Below are positions 40,428 to 52,206 of a DNA stretch of 64,000 nt, one piece after another. Made by a program: the position numbers and the translations under genes. How positions within the stretch are numbered: the first letter of the stretch is position 1; the number at the start of each line of letters is the position of its first letter. This stretch comes from Paramacrobiotus metropolitanus (Eukaryota; Tardigrada; Eutardigrada; Parachela; Macrobiotidae). The notes under the pieces are model-generated. The model was not told the DNA's origin, ran no database searches, and was given only the letters and a program-made list of their open reading frames with translations. The DNA lies in NCBI RefSeq assembly GCF_019649055.1, contig NW_026570387.1:62001-126000 (forward strand), in the 5' to 3' direction.

Positions 40428-42803
40428 TCAGTCTACGTAGCAGTCATCCAGTGTGGCCAGGGTCAGTGTGTTCAGCGCCGCAATATTCAGCTGGCGGAGA
40501 TCCATCGCATCCCATGGCTGTGGAGTGCCGTCGGGACGGAAACTGTCCCACCTAAATTCGAGGAAATTTTTTGAATGTGTTGCGTTTTGAGAAGTGAGCA
40601 CGTTGCTACAAAATCTCGCCTGTATGTCAACTGGAACACGCCTGTCTCAACGAGAGGCGCACTGTGACAATGCAATCAGTGACAATGTGAAGAAAAAAAC
40701 TCTGTCTTCCATCAGTTACGATGCGTAGCTTCATGCTCGTATTAGCCTACAGCAATTCTGTGGCTTATTGCTTCTCTATAGTAGCGTACGTAAAACTGAT
40801 GTTCAATGAATTATGGCGCCCATAGCATGATTACCAAGGTTGTACTCACAGCTGTAGCAGTTGACGAATGCCGGTCCATTGGTCGGGATAGGCCCGCATG
40901 CGTTTCCACCGAGCGTGGATAGCGGTTACCTTGGCGTAAACGTCAGCACCGACAGACGGCAGACTATCATCGGCAGCGGCTAAAACGCGCCGGCACTGCT
41001 CAGACGCCGTCTCCGTGCAGCGAAAGCGCACGAACTTCAGCATCACGTCGCGTTGGGTCTCGGGTTCACGGCGTCTGCGTAGAAAATTGCGCTCCTCATC
41101 CTGGCTATAGTATCCCAGCATGAACAACGGTGCCCCGGTGGTGATATCCCGGGCGTTGTAGTGGAGCAGCACCAGCTGCTGGCACACCGCCAGCACCACT
41201 CTCACGTCTCGGCACTCGTAGGTCGTGTTAGCGGCGTTGGGGTGAAGTCTTAACAAAGAGGAGTTTGGCGAGTCACTGTAATTTATAGCGATGATCATGT
41301 CCAGCCGCCAGCCCTTCACCGGCAGTATGTTGTGCAGGATCGCCAGTTTCAAGCCCAGATCCTCTCCGTCATCATTGTGCCGTTCCTCGACCACGAAGGC
41401 CACGGTGCGTGTGTGCGGGACAGGCAGCGGTTCAGCATGCTAACGAAATGGTAGATGGCGTAATCAGAGTCCACAGATTTGGAATACGGATTACAGGATC
41501 CCATTCGGCGTCGAGTAAATAGAAGGTGCCGGCATGTCGCAGGGTCGCGGGACAGGGTGTTCCACAGCGCGCAGACCCTAGACAACAAAGGTCAAACCGG
41601 TGTAAAGAAAAATATTTTCCAAAACAATCGTGAGATATCTTCACGTAAAGAGGTGACGTAGCATAGTTTATCAGATGGCGCTGGCTAAGCGCGCATCCTC
41701 CATCGACAGCGGAACAAAAGCAAACCCGGATGAAGGCTTTAATGCCGAAATCTGACACACACCGCGCCTTGCGCGCCAGCCCAAAACCAACTGGCCTCTG
41801 TAGGCAGCGCAGCTGCGTACAGAGCCGTCAAAATTCATGAAAATGCCCAGACAGGAAAAAACCCAAAACCGACCAATGACAGAAGAGCTGAATCATAAGC
41901 CCGCCCTGACAAGTTGATGTTTTTTAAAAGGCACCAACGACCAGTTTTTCACACGTGGTGATCTTAGTGGTAGTGACCTTTGAGGCATGTTATAACAGTA
42001 TTACCGTCTCATCTGTAACTGGGTAAAGACATCCAGATCCAAAAGTATCGACGCCATGATCGGGTGGAGAAGCTCTCTGATGGGCACTTCTCCATCGCCT
42101 GCAGAAAATTTCACTTTATCGACAAGGCATTTGAGATACGTACCAAGGCTACTCATTGTGCTGAAACGTGGACAAACCGCTTTCAGCGCGATAAATGGTG
42201 GGTTCTTGGGTCTGGGTCTCGATGAGACATGGTTCTTTTAAGGAATCTTCGTTCCGCAACATGTTATTTATTCTCTTCTGCGTCATTGTCCTCCTCGGCA
42301 TCATCGTCAGTATCCTGATACAGCTTTCGGCACGTCTGTCCGTCGGCCTCTTCGAAAAAGCTTGGATCCTCGCCAGGCACCGGCAGTTTATGGAGCAGTT
42401 GAGACTCGTGCACGATGTGGACGCACGCTGAGTCGTTGGATTCCTCGTTCTCTAGACGGACAGCGTAGAACATGTAGAAAACACACTTGCCAGCGGTGGC
42501 CGGTCGGTACACCATGGGTCCTCCGCAGTTGTTGTCGCGCAGCGCCACCTGCACGGATGCCCCATCGTCCAGCGTGTAACCGCGGACGATCTGGTGCGGC
42601 CAGAGTTGGCTACAGTGAATCCACGCGGAGTCGACCGTACTGGCGTTGAAGTCAATGAAGAAACTGTCGTCGTTGATATCCTGGACATATCCCAACCACC
42701 ACTGCCCGGTGTCGCGTTGCACTAACACCGCGCTCCCGTAGCGCACTTTACGAGGATCCGATTCCCAGTACAACTGATAAAAGTATAGAGCATTTGCGGT
42801 CAT
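40428..42803 (-). pseudogene. Tudor-like/F-box gene copy 4 (degraded)
   Basis: Exons on minus: A 42803-about 42144, B 42098-42005, C 41577-40850, D 40551-40428. The Tudor-like part is intact (VLVQRDTGQWWLGYVQDINDDSFFIDFN), but exon A is shortened: its coding frame stops at 42264 in an acidic DDDAEEDNDAEE run and the MFW-type tail remains only as relic (MLRNEDSLKE). The A-B intron would be only about 45 bp. Exon B is intact (RELLHPIMASILLDLDVFTQL). Exon C has an extra 2 bp in a CA run near 41415, breaking the frame. D is intact (WDSFRPDG, MDLRQLN). Confidence 0.65.
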
Positions 42804-42940
42804 GGTGCTGAGCAGGCAGTTGGCGCTACGATTTTCCTTCGGCTCGGGCACACACTAAGGTTTACTGCTAACACCGTCCAAATATAACGCATAATCCCTG
42901 GCGCACTTCCTTTACAGGTAGAAGCTCCGAAAAATATAAA

Positions 42941-43118
42941 TGAATTTCAAAAACTGACAACAGCCGAATTGATTATTTCGAACTTTTTAGCGACCGTATT
43001 TGGTTTTAACGGTTTTCAATGTTAGTGGCGCTGAATTTCGAAAACTGACAACAGCCGAATTGATTATTTCGAGCTTTTTATCAACCGTATTTCCCCAGTT
43101 TTCAATGTTAGTGGCGCA
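42941..43118. repeat. Tandem duplication, two copies of about 90 bp
   Basis: 42941-43031 and 43032-43118 both run from TGAATTTC(A/G)AAAACTGACA to CAATGTTAGTGGCGC, with few differences in between. Confidence 0.8.
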
Positions 43119-43399
43119 TGCATGTTGTTATTTTGACCTGGTTACGGGCTACATGCCCTTCGGTCTGATCTTCTCCCTGTTCCTTTCAACACTAAACCAG
43201 GCAGATCAAATGGCGACTCGGAGCGTAAGTAAGCTAGCGATAATAAAAACTTTCTAACGTGGTATATTAAATGGGGTCACTGCTAGTGTAGGCTGCCGAG
43301 CTCCAGTGGAGGTTGCAAAGCGCATACACAGCACCCAGCCAAGTTTAACTAGTAGACAATTTTAATCGCCACCCAGATGCAGTAACTGCAATGCCCAGT

Positions 43400-44259
43400 G
43401 GATTCAGCTAAATTTGAGATTTCGAGAACACCAATCTTCTCTCGTGTTAAAAGGTACAGTACTCAAAACAGCCGTATCATTGAACCGTCAGACGCGAAGC
43501 CACCTGCAGTCGTTCAGCAGCAGACAACTATCTGTAGTGAGAAACGACTTTCCTTTTTCCACCGGCAAAAAGCAACGGGCTTCGAAGCGACTCTACCTTG
43601 TGTATGCCGGGTAATCAGAAAAACAGATGTGAGTGCGCATTTGCACAGTGGCCGTTGAAATCACGCACGAAAGGTCCTCACGACCATTTTGGCTCTATTT
43701 ATGATGATATCGAAGTCGAACAACATGTCGTCAGCTGCACATATACCGGCAACTTCAAGCTTGATTAAGATCGCTGGTGCTTGCTTCTACGATAAAATCC
43801 CGCTAACTGATTGATGGTGCTTTGTGCGGCCGCAAAAAGTTCATTTGACTCACCCAGGCACTCAGACATCAGTAGTTACTATACAGTCCTTCCATGTCTG
43901 AAGTTATCAGTCGACATCGGCACTCGAATTTTTTTCCCTTCGACAGCTCCAGCTTGACCAAAGATCGCTTTCGCTGGATTTCACGATAAGATCCTACTGT
44001 CTGATTTTGGGCTAAAACATTACTTAACTTGTGCGACTGCAGACAGCGGCATGCTCGGAAATTCTAAATACAGTACGCCGAAAAGCCATAAAGCAGAACG
44101 GTGCACGGCGCTAACTTCGTAACAGCCTTGTCAGCCAAAGTTTGGTTCTCGAAACATTCGACAACGAAGTGCCATCTGCCTATCATAACTAAATTAACTA
44201 ACCAATCACGTGCTGTCAATAGACTGATTGGTTTCCCATCAGCGGCTCAAGCGAATACA
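43400..44259 (+). promoter_or_regulatory. Duplicated upstream region of secreted gene E1
   Basis: No gene. From about 43500 it is alignable with 53940-54715, upstream of E3 (shared GAGTGCGCATTTGCACAGTGG, ATATACCGGCAAC, CTTGATTAAGATCGCT). Conservation just reflects duplication; no specific element assigned. Confidence 0.5.
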
Positions 44260-46201
44260 ATGTCCCGCTGGATGACCTTAGGGATCAGCATTGGATGCGT
44301 TGTGGTGGCCGTTCAGTCTCATCGGTTCTGCAAAACGTCCAACAGCGGAATGTTTCGCTGCCAACCATACGTCAATGATAACATGGACATTCCCCGCACG
44401 TTTGACGTGGACATCATTCCCGACACGGACAATGTGACGAGCCTTGTCCTTTACTGCGATACAGTTTTCGAGCGGCAACCCGGTCAGCGCTACTGTACGC
44501 TGCTGCGGAACGAGCACCGCAGTATTCCAGCCCGAAGATATCTAACGAGAATATCTCTGTACGGGTTTTTCGAAGAGAACGGCCAACGACCTCCGTTCAG
44601 ACATTTTTTGCAGCATGTGCGCAACACCACCGAGGAGCTGGCCATCCAGGACAGCAAAATTAGCTATCTGGATGCGCATTTCTTTGCTCCTTTCAGGAGA
44701 CTGCGCAGCCTCGATTTATCCAGCAACGACATCTACGATATCGCGCTTGACTCGTTTCAGCCGCTGCAACCGGTAGCAGTCGACGGTTCCCTGAACCTGG
44801 CCGGAAATGCTTTACAGGAGATGGGTTTGGCTGTATTCAAGCCGCTCGCGTCTTGGCTGGTAAGAGCGTGGAATCTCAGGCATTTGTCTCGTTTTTAGTA
44901 GCACCGCAATAAATGCAGTAGCACCGCCGGTTAGCTAACAACAGTCATTAATCTGTCTGCAGAGCGTTCTAGGGCTGTACAAACAACATCCTCCAATGCG
45001 GAAACTGCACATGAGCGGGCCTCGCTTCGAGTTTCCCGTTTTGTCTAGCTTCCACTTAGGCGATAACGCCGCTACATTGCAGCCCGAGATTTTTGACTCC
45101 ATGCCGAACATCCGTCATCTCGGTCTGTATGGCAGTGAAATCTGTGACGTCTGTGACTGTTCCTGCTGCGAAGCGCAGCCGTTCCTTCAGCGCCTGTCCA
45201 ATTTCACCGGCTCTGGTCGGACCTTTGAATTCCAGTGTAGTTGGTTTAAACATTACGATCCTGGCGAATTTGCCGTCGATTATTCCGGACTTCTCAAATC
45301 CTCTCCTTGTAAGCGGTTCAGTTTGAACATTTTAAGATGTATGATCGCCGATGCAACGCTGGAAGTGCGCACAATCAGGCCGTAATTGGGTATTTCAGGT
45401 CCCCGGTGTGTGGAGCCAGATCCGGTCGATATCCTTTGCCAAAACGGTAGCATCTCGTCATCAGATCCGAACCCAGAAGAAACTGACTCCCTCCTGATCC
45501 GCTTCACCAGTGACGCCGCACCACAATGCACCAGCACCTTCCATGACCTTTACCAAACCATCCTGGATCTGGGCAACGTGACGCACCCCGAACCCGGATC
45601 TTCAGCCGCCGTGACACTCTTCTGTCGCGCTAACCGGACTTTTGTCTGGGGTCCGGACGTAAGCATTAAGAACCCGTTAAAGGTCATCGTCGACACGGAT
45701 CTCAGTCCGCACTGCCACCACGTTCGTGTGCGATTTTTGAAAGCGACCCGCCATCATATTTCGAACGAGGCGATCGACCGTATCGCACCGTCTATCATCC
45801 CCATTCAAACTTGGATCAAGGACCATTTGGTGTGTCCGCTTGGTGCCCCGTTATTTGTCAACTGCACCAACGGAACGGTCGTTTCGTATCCGGCTCCGTT
45901 GAACCAAACCAAATCTACCATTCTCCACATTCGTAGCGACCTGTCGCTTGTGTGTCAGGAATTTGTTAAAGGTTGTCATAAATATTTGCTGGAAGCAGAA
46001 GGAGTAACGGTGCAGGATTACGCTGCGGACAGCGCTTCACAAGACGTGGTTGCGGCTGTTTGCCAGCGTGGTCGTATTATCCTGTCGGGCGCCAGTCCGA
46101 AGCGGCATTTGACATACTACGCAGCGCCGAACGATCCCTGTCAACGACGTAACCGGGCGTTTCTCAACCATATTCAACCGAACAACACCTACCTCACTTG
46201 A
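44260..46201 (+). CDS. Secreted Cys-rich LRR-like protein E1, 582 aa
   Basis: Three exons: 44260-44859, 44963-45308, 45399-46201, canonical GT-AG, phases 0 and 1. Signal peptide MSRWMTLGISIGCVVVAVQS. Exon 1: paired Cys (FRCQPY, VLYCD, YCTLL) and leucine-rich segments (LRSLDLSSNDIYDIALDSF, GNALQEMGLAVF). Exon 2: PRFEFPVLSSFHL and a dense CDVCDCSCC cluster. Exon 3: a second globular region with C(P/V)-type Cys pairs, N-glycosylation sites (CTNGT, NQT) and GRIILSGASPKRHLTYY. AATAAA follows at about 46226. Likely an extracellular protein; no exact family. It sits directly 5' of a chaplin-domain gene, an arrangement repeated at 54.7-58.1 kb. Confidence 0.75.
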
Positions 46202-47037
46202 AATGACAGGAAAAAAGTTCAGTAAAATAAAAGTTTGTTTTTGTTAAGGTGAAATGTTTAATCATACGGCGGGAAAATTCTCATTCATTCGTCAGATGCC
46301 CCAGAGAAATACGTTAATAAAAGGTGAACTGTACTCGAGCGTTCGTAAAACTTTAAGCGCTGTCGAAGGAATTTATGTAGCGGTGTCCTTCCCGAATGAT
46401 CCCGCAGAGGTTTCGCTAAGTCTTTGGTATCGGCAATAGCCGATGGAAACGGCTCTCGGCATACTATGCAGCGCCGAAGGATCCCTTTCACAGAAACAGT
46501 CTCGAGCTCACCTCAGTTACATTCAAGCTAAAAAGTTAAAAACGGCTAGCAACGACTGAAGAGTTTATCTCTGATTGCCATTAGGTTCATGATATCGCAC
46601 GGGCTTCTTCGGTACGATTTACAATTGTCCAGCAACGATTCATGAAATTAGAACACCGTTTTCGTTAATTCCCGTTAAAGATGGATAACTTCCCACTCAC
46701 CGAGCCCTCTGTGAACGAACGCGAAACAATGCTTTCATGTTTGAATGTATGTAATTGTTGAGTACTGCTTTATATGTCATATAAATAATACTGTGTCTGT
46801 CTGCGATCGGCAGTAATTACTACGCCTGCAGCTACCGCCGACCGACAGTCTTAAGTCTCAACCAGTGTTTTGCTGAGACAGTTCTCGAAACAACAAGCCG
46901 AACAAAGCAAAATTCCAAGTAAACTATTAATTTATCCGACGGTTTTTTCCGCAGTAAAGTTCCAGAATATAAGCTCACGTTAGTCTCGATTAAACATTAT
47001 TTAGAAATCGTTCAAGCCAATCCATTGCGGCGAATCC
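46202..47037 (+). other. Intergenic with old relic of exon 3 and chaplin upstream region
   Basis: 46455-46530 (CATACTATGCAGCGCCGAAG...) is a decayed copy of the 3' end of exon 3 of E-type genes, also present at 57058-57126. The rest aligns with 56.8-57.6 kb. From about 46820 it includes a GCCTGCAGCT...CCGACAGTCTTAAG block also seen upstream of the 57.6-kb gene and in part at 51.49 kb. Confidence 0.55.
46966..46973 (+). promoter_or_regulatory. TATA-like box of chaplin gene A
   Basis: AATATAAG about 70 bp before the ATG, preceded by TTTTTTCCGCAGTA; identical context at 57575-57582 before gene B. Confidence 0.4.
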
Positions 47038-47437
47038 ATGCACAAAATGTGGAGATCGATCCTACTTGTTACCCTGCTACTGGCGAGCGCCGTCCATGCC
47101 GGGCTTCTGGAGCGACTTCGGCGCCGGGATGTCGGCGCGCCGCAGGGAGCGGCAGTTGGTAGTCCCGGGGTACTTGCCGGTAAGATAGCCGAGTTCATAA
47201 TAGTTTGGTCAGCTTCACGCCGTTTGCCGTGACATAACATACTGCGTGGATTTTGGCGCACTACAACACTTGTTCATTTTGCGCTGAACTGCAGGAAACA
47301 CACTCCCGCAAATCCCAGTGAACGTCCCCATCGATTTCTGTGGAAATACCGTAAATGCTGTGCAGCTGCTTAATCCGGCTTTCGGCGGCTGCATCAAGAA
47401 GGTCGAGGGTTCCCTGCCTAATCCACCCACCGGCTGA
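47038..47437 (+). CDS. Chaplin-domain secreted protein A, 94 aa
   Basis: Two exons, 47038-47179 and 47295-47437, split inside a Gly codon (GCCG|GTAAG ... CTGCAG|GA). Signal peptide MWRSILLVTLLLASAVHA (second Met preferred as in gene C), a linker GLLERLRRRDVGAPQ, then the domain: VGSPGVLAG|NTLPQIPV, VPIDFCGNTVNAV, LLNPAFGGC. This pattern (GSPGV-x2-GN, P-V-x-V-P, CGN-x-V, LNPAF, Cys) is the bacterial chaplin domain (Pfam ChpA-C), known from Streptomyces, where the proteins assemble into amphipathic amyloid films. Both domain Cys of long-type chaplins are present. The eukaryotic signal peptide, intron and two paralogues exclude simple contamination. Confidence 0.85.
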
Positions 47438-48099
47438 TGACCGTTAAGACGAATGATTATCGAAGCGGTTCACCATGTTGTGTTTAAGTGTTCTGACCAA
47501 CTTACCGGACATCATCGGAAGCTGGCACAGCTGTTTTTAATCGATTTTAATTGTCGTTCTTCTTTTATTCGTGCGAGACGTTCTAACAAAGTCGGCCTGT
47601 ACTACGCGCTGTGACATAACCAAGTGACTTGGACAGGGCACCAGATTCGTGTATAGTGTACCAGCAGAGTTGTACCAGTAGCAAGCGGAAACATTCACTT
47701 TCGTGCACTCCCGTATATGTTTCTACAATGTTTTATGACATTCTACCATACGCCTGTATACATTTGTTCGAATCACATCCGGTTGCAGAGTTATCGCTGT
47801 AAGAAATGCTAACAAGTTTAAACGCCCATTCAGGATTACCAAAAAAGCCAAAACCAAGTTTCACTATGTACCGATCTTTTTTACAGTTTGCACGTAATTG
47901 CATATATTAGTATGAAGACTGCTTTTACGTTTGCACAATGCATGCAAACTGAGGAGGTTTCTTATGTATTCGCTTACCGGTTTATGGAAATGAGCGAGAT
48001 ATTCAAAGCCCTGCGCTGCGAGAGAAATCCAAATAAAGTATGCGTCCCAGCTGCAGCTTGACCCTAGAACTGCAGCTTGACCCTAGAACACTTGCGTGG
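47438..48099. other. Intergenic
   Basis: No gene. A short tandem duplication of CTGCAGCTTGACCCTAGAA near 48050-48090. Confidence 0.45.
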
Positions 48100-48962
48100 G
48101 ATAACACGATAAGATCCTACTGCCGGATTTTGGGTTCAGTAGTTTTATGGCGACAAATCCGATTACTGTACCGTACCGCTGCTGCGGAACGAGCACTGCA
48201 GCCTTGCAGCCAGAAGACACATAACCAAAATATCTCTGCACGAGTTTTTCGGAGGGAACGACGAACGACCTCCGTTTAAACATTTTTTGCAGCATGTACA
48301 GAGCACCAGCGAGGAGTTATCCATTCAGGACAGCAAGATCTGCTATTTGGATGCGCATTTCTTTTCTCCTTTCAGGAGATTGCGCAGTCTCGTTCTAACC
48401 AACAACGATATCTACGATATTGCGATTGACTCGTTTCAGCCACGGATCTCCGTCCGCACTGCCACAATCTTCGCATGCGGTTTTTAAACGCCACCCGTAT
48501 TCACATATTCACGCCAGCCGCATTCACATTTCGCGCGACCCAGCGCTTCGGCCGATGATTCCCGTTCAAAGGTGGAATAAGGTACACTTGGAGTGTCCGC
48601 TCGGTGCTCCGCTATTTGACAACTGCACCAACGGAACCGTTGTTTCCTACCCGGGTCCGTTGAACCAGACAAAGTCCACTATCCTCCACATTCGTAGCGA
48701 CCTGTCGCTGGTGTGCCAAGAGTTTGCTAAGGGTTGTCTTAAAAATTTGCGGGAAGCAGGAGGGGCAGCGGTGCAGGATGACTCTGCGGAAAACGCTGCA
48801 CAAGACCTGGTTGTGGCTGCTTGTTAACGTGGTCGCATTATCCTGTCGGGAGGCAGTCCGAAGCGGCATTTGACGTACTACGCAGCGCCGACGATCCCTG
48901 TCAATGACACTACCGGGCGTTGCTCAACTACATTCAACCGAACACGACCTACCTCGCTTGAA
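48100..48962 (+). pseudogene. Decayed E-type gene with internal deletion (E2a)
   Basis: Starts with upstream and exon 1 sequence (LHEFFGGNDERPPFKHFLQHV, LRSLVLTNNDIYDIAIDSFQP) and at about 48441 jumps directly into the middle of exon 3 (GATCTCCGTCCGCACTGCCAC), so most of exon 1, all of exon 2 and half of exon 3 are gone. Exon 3 continues (CPLGAPLFDNCTNGTVVSYPGP) with several frame changes and a TAA near 48825. Confidence 0.75.
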
Positions 48963-49169
48963 GCGATTGACAAGATTTCGTTGCACAAAAGTTTGTTTTC
49001 GTTAAGGTGCAATGTTTAATCCTACGGTAGGCTGTTCTCATTAACCGGTCAGATGCAACAGGGTAGTACATAATACAAAGGTAACAGTAATCGTACACTC
49101 ACAAAACAGATTGATTAAATCCGTTGCGTTTGGTTAGACGACTTTATGTCGACTATGTGATTGTTGCTA

Positions 49170-49345
49170 GTTATAGAACTGTACCGGTAGCTCGGTTGCC
49201 CGCTCACCTAACAGGCTCCGTACACTGGACAGTACCGGTAACTCGTTCACTTGTTTTCTTAACGGGCTCGGTCACCCAGAAACCTAACGGGCTCCGTACA
49301 CTGGACAGTAGTCACAGTACCGGTAGCTCGGTCACCGGCTCACCT
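49170..49345. repeat. Small outlying block of the 51-bp minisatellite
   Basis: Three or four degenerate units with CTAACGGGCTCCGTACACTGGACAGTA-like cores (shared core CACTGGACAGTACCGGTA). Confidence 0.7.
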
Positions 49346-49649
49346 AATATGCGGCTTTTAAACGCGACCCGACAATATATTGTACAAGAAACAGCCTCGG
49401 CTTCGCCTCCGCGTTTCTTGTGGTCAACGGCTACTTTATTTAGTTTGCAATTAATATTTATTAAAATAACATATTTGGTCGAAGCATAATCGGTACATCG
49501 TATTAGCGCAAAAAAAACGGATTTTATATAAAAACACGGATTTGATTTTTATAGGAGTAGGATTTTTTTAATCAGTTCATTATTCTCTCAAATCACCATA
49601 AATTCTCACAACTGAATTCATGATTCTGTGAACCTTAGCCTGAACCAGC

Positions 49650-49702
49650 GACCGAGCTTCCACTACCCAGATTGATTCAATCTGGGTAGTGGAAGCTCGG
49701 TC
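49650..49702. repeat. Perfect palindrome, 26-bp arms, 1-bp spacer
   Basis: Arms 49650-49675 and 49677-49702 are exact reverse complements; outer ends read GACCGAGCTTCC / GGAAGCTCGGTC. The arm ends resemble the neighbouring minisatellite unit (AGCTCGGTC). Confidence 0.9.
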
Positions 49703-49719
49703 ACTAATTCATGTGACGA

Positions 49720-50255
49720 ATCTGTGCACTGGACAGAACTGCCTGCTTGGTCCCCCGTTTACCTAACGGCCTCCGTAAACTGAACAGTACCGGCAGTTCG
49801 GTCACTCCTTCACCTGACGGGATCTGTGCACTGGACAGTACCGGTAGCTTCGTCATTCGTTCGTCTAATGGACTCTGTGCACTGGAAAGTACCGGTTGCT
49901 CGGTCACCCGCTCACCTAACGGGTCCCGAACCGTGGACAGTGCCGGTAGTTCGGTCATTCGTTCGCCTAACGGGCTCTGTGCACCCGCTAGCTCGGTCAC
50001 CGGCTAGCTCGTTTACCTAACGGGACATGTGCGCTGGACAGTACCGGCTGCTTGGTCACCCGCTTACCTAACGGGTCCCGTTCCCTGGACTGTACCGGTT
50101 GCTCGGTTTCGTTCCCCTAATGAGCTCTGTGCACTGAACAGTACCGGTAGGTCGGTCACATGCTTACCTTACGGGCCCGTACCCTGGACAGTGCCAGGTG
50201 CTTGGTCATTCGTTCGCCTAACGGGCCCCGTACACTGGACCCTACCGGTAGTTTT
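49720..50255. repeat. 51-bp minisatellite, about ten units
   Basis: Units run from G(T/C)(A/T)G(C/T)TCGGTCAC to CACTGGACAGTACCG. Most are 49-51 bp; one is shortened and one carries extra bases. As 51 is a multiple of 3, frames stay open on both strands (minus-strand 17-residue repeat with ERVTE.PVLSS), but I see no gene signals. Confidence 0.85.
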
Positions 50256-50689
50256 GTTGGCCGGCACTCGTGCAGAAATTGTTTTCGATGACAACGTTAC
50301 ATATACAGTTGTTCTTGTCGTAATAACGGTCTGCTAATTAAATTCATTCTGATAGTTTAAATAGTAGAAATGACTTTCATTTTTTAGCTATATTTTGGTT
50401 GGTTTACGTGGCAACATTGCCTGGTTAAAAATACCCCGATAATACTTAGTATTACAATAATTTAGTTTCATTTGGTGGAGGTAGTCAAAATTCTTCCGCT
50501 TTGGCGTTCGAAGCGGGAGAGGTTTTGAAAGAAATGAATACTATCTGGCCGGGTTTTCGACTTCGGGCTTTCAGAATATAGTACTGGTTTGGGTCAGTCT
50601 TTTTTGGTTTGCCGGCTCTGGTGTATCCCATTCGTGGCTATATAGATCTGAAATTAAGATACAAATGCGTGGCCTTTGTCACCACCGGT

Positions 50690-51085
50690 AATTCTCGTTC
50701 CGAAGTAGACTGCGAACACTTGACGTGTCGGCTCGCCGCTCCCGTTGTTTATCAACTGCACCAACGGAATGATCCTACACCAATCCGTTCAACCTAACGA
50801 AAGCTACCATTCTGCGCATTCGTGGCGACTTGTCGCTTGCGTGCCAAGAATTCGTTAAGGATTGCCCTAAATATCTGCTGGAGACGCAAGAGACCACGGT
50901 GCAGGACGGTGCAGCGTTCAGCGCTTCACAGGAGGCGGCTGTGGCTGTTTGTCAACCCGGTCGCATCGTCCTGTCGGGAGCCAGCCCGAAGCGGCATCTG
51001 ACGTCCTACGCCCACTGAACGATCCCTGTCAACCCCTCTACCGAACCTTCCTCAACTACATTCAACCGAACACTGAGTTATGCGA
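50690..51085 (+). pseudogene. 3' fragment of an E-type gene (E2b)
   Basis: Aligns with the second half of exon 3 (INCTN-like start, LSLACQEFVKDCPKYLLE, GRIVLSGASPKRHLTSY) with frameshifts before 50800 and after 51010. No upstream exons. Confidence 0.7.
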
Positions 51086-51732
51086 ACCAACCCGACTGGA
51101 GTTTTCCATTAGGTTAATATTAATGATATGCTGGCCCTTGGAGGCGGTAAAGCGTTCAGTAAAAACGCAATAGATAAAACGCTGTTTTCGCGAAGTATTT
51201 ATAGAACCTCTTGGTATATTTCTATTGGTATCGATTGTGTTGATATCGATTGTACATTGAAAAAACAAGCATCACATAACATCAACAGACATCAACCGAC
51301 ACGACATCAATCGACATAGCATCAGCAGACATAAAAAGAACTTCTTTTAGAAATGGATATTCCCCGTTCTCCGTACATCTTATACAGCAGTCTGTTAATT
51401 GTACTCGTAGCGTAGGATTTGTACATACACAACATAAAGCGATCCGCAAGACCATAACAGTGATCCGTAATTATTTCGCCGGCTAATACGCCTGCAGCTG
51501 ACGCTCTGGTTTCTTAGTTTTCTACTTTTCTTGTATATATCGGTAACCGGTTATACATGTGAATACGTGTAGTTTTGTATAACCGAAACAGCCAATCATT
51601 TGCTGACACTGAGCATGCAAACCGAATCGTTTTCGAAACAACAATTCGAATAAAGGCAAAGCGATCATATAGTTACGCCTGAGGGAAGTACTACGTGGCA
51701 CGGCGGTTTTTCCCCGAAACAAACAACGGACC

Positions 51733-51740
51733 CATAAAAG
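51733..51740 (+). promoter_or_regulatory. TATA-like box of chaplin gene C
   Basis: CATAAAAG about 90 bp before the ATG, preceded by a GGTTTTTCC block comparable to genes A and B. Confidence 0.4.
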
Positions 51741-51826
51741 CGCTTGCCACACGGTCTTTGATTTGTATGGAATGCACGTTCTCCTTACAACCGCGTCACA
51801 CTAGCCATCTATAATCATCTGTAAAA

Positions 51827-52206
51827 ATGTGGAAAACGGTCCTTTTTGTTACATGGTTACTGGCCAGCGTCACTCATGCGGGTCTCCTGGAGCGACTGAG
51901 CCGTCGGGATGTCGGCGCGCCGCCGCAGGGACCGGCGGTTGGTAGTCCCGGGGTAGTTAACGGTAAGTTAGCGTCGCCCTCATAACAGTATTGTCAGCTC
52001 ACGTCGTTGGCGGCGATCATGAAAATACTGCGTTGACTGTGGCGCCACAACACATACTGTACGGACACTGTCGTGCAGGAAACACACTCCCGCATATTCC
52101 CGTTAATCTATGCGGAGACAGCGTGGATCTTGTGGCTCTACTGAATCCGGCTGCTGCCAATACTTGCATCAATAAGGGTTTCCCGCCTAATCAGTCCCCT
52201 GGATGA
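51827..52206 (+). CDS. Chaplin-domain secreted protein C, 87 aa
   Basis: Two exons, 51827-51962 and 52079-52206, same intron position and phase as A and B. Signal peptide MWKTVLFVTWLLASVTHA, linker GLLERLSRRDVGAPPQ, domain VGSPGVVNG|NTLPHIPV then directly NLCGDSVDLVALLNPA and NTCINK. Compared with A and B four residues of the V-P-x-x segment are missing, but the NTC spacing at the second Cys is closer to bacterial chaplins. It is the most diverged copy and lies behind the decayed E2 genes. Confidence 0.83.

Noticed and set aside
49704-50337. Coding genes on both strands of the minisatellite
   Set aside because: The open frames follow from a 51-bp unit length; no start context, splice sites or composition typical of a gene.
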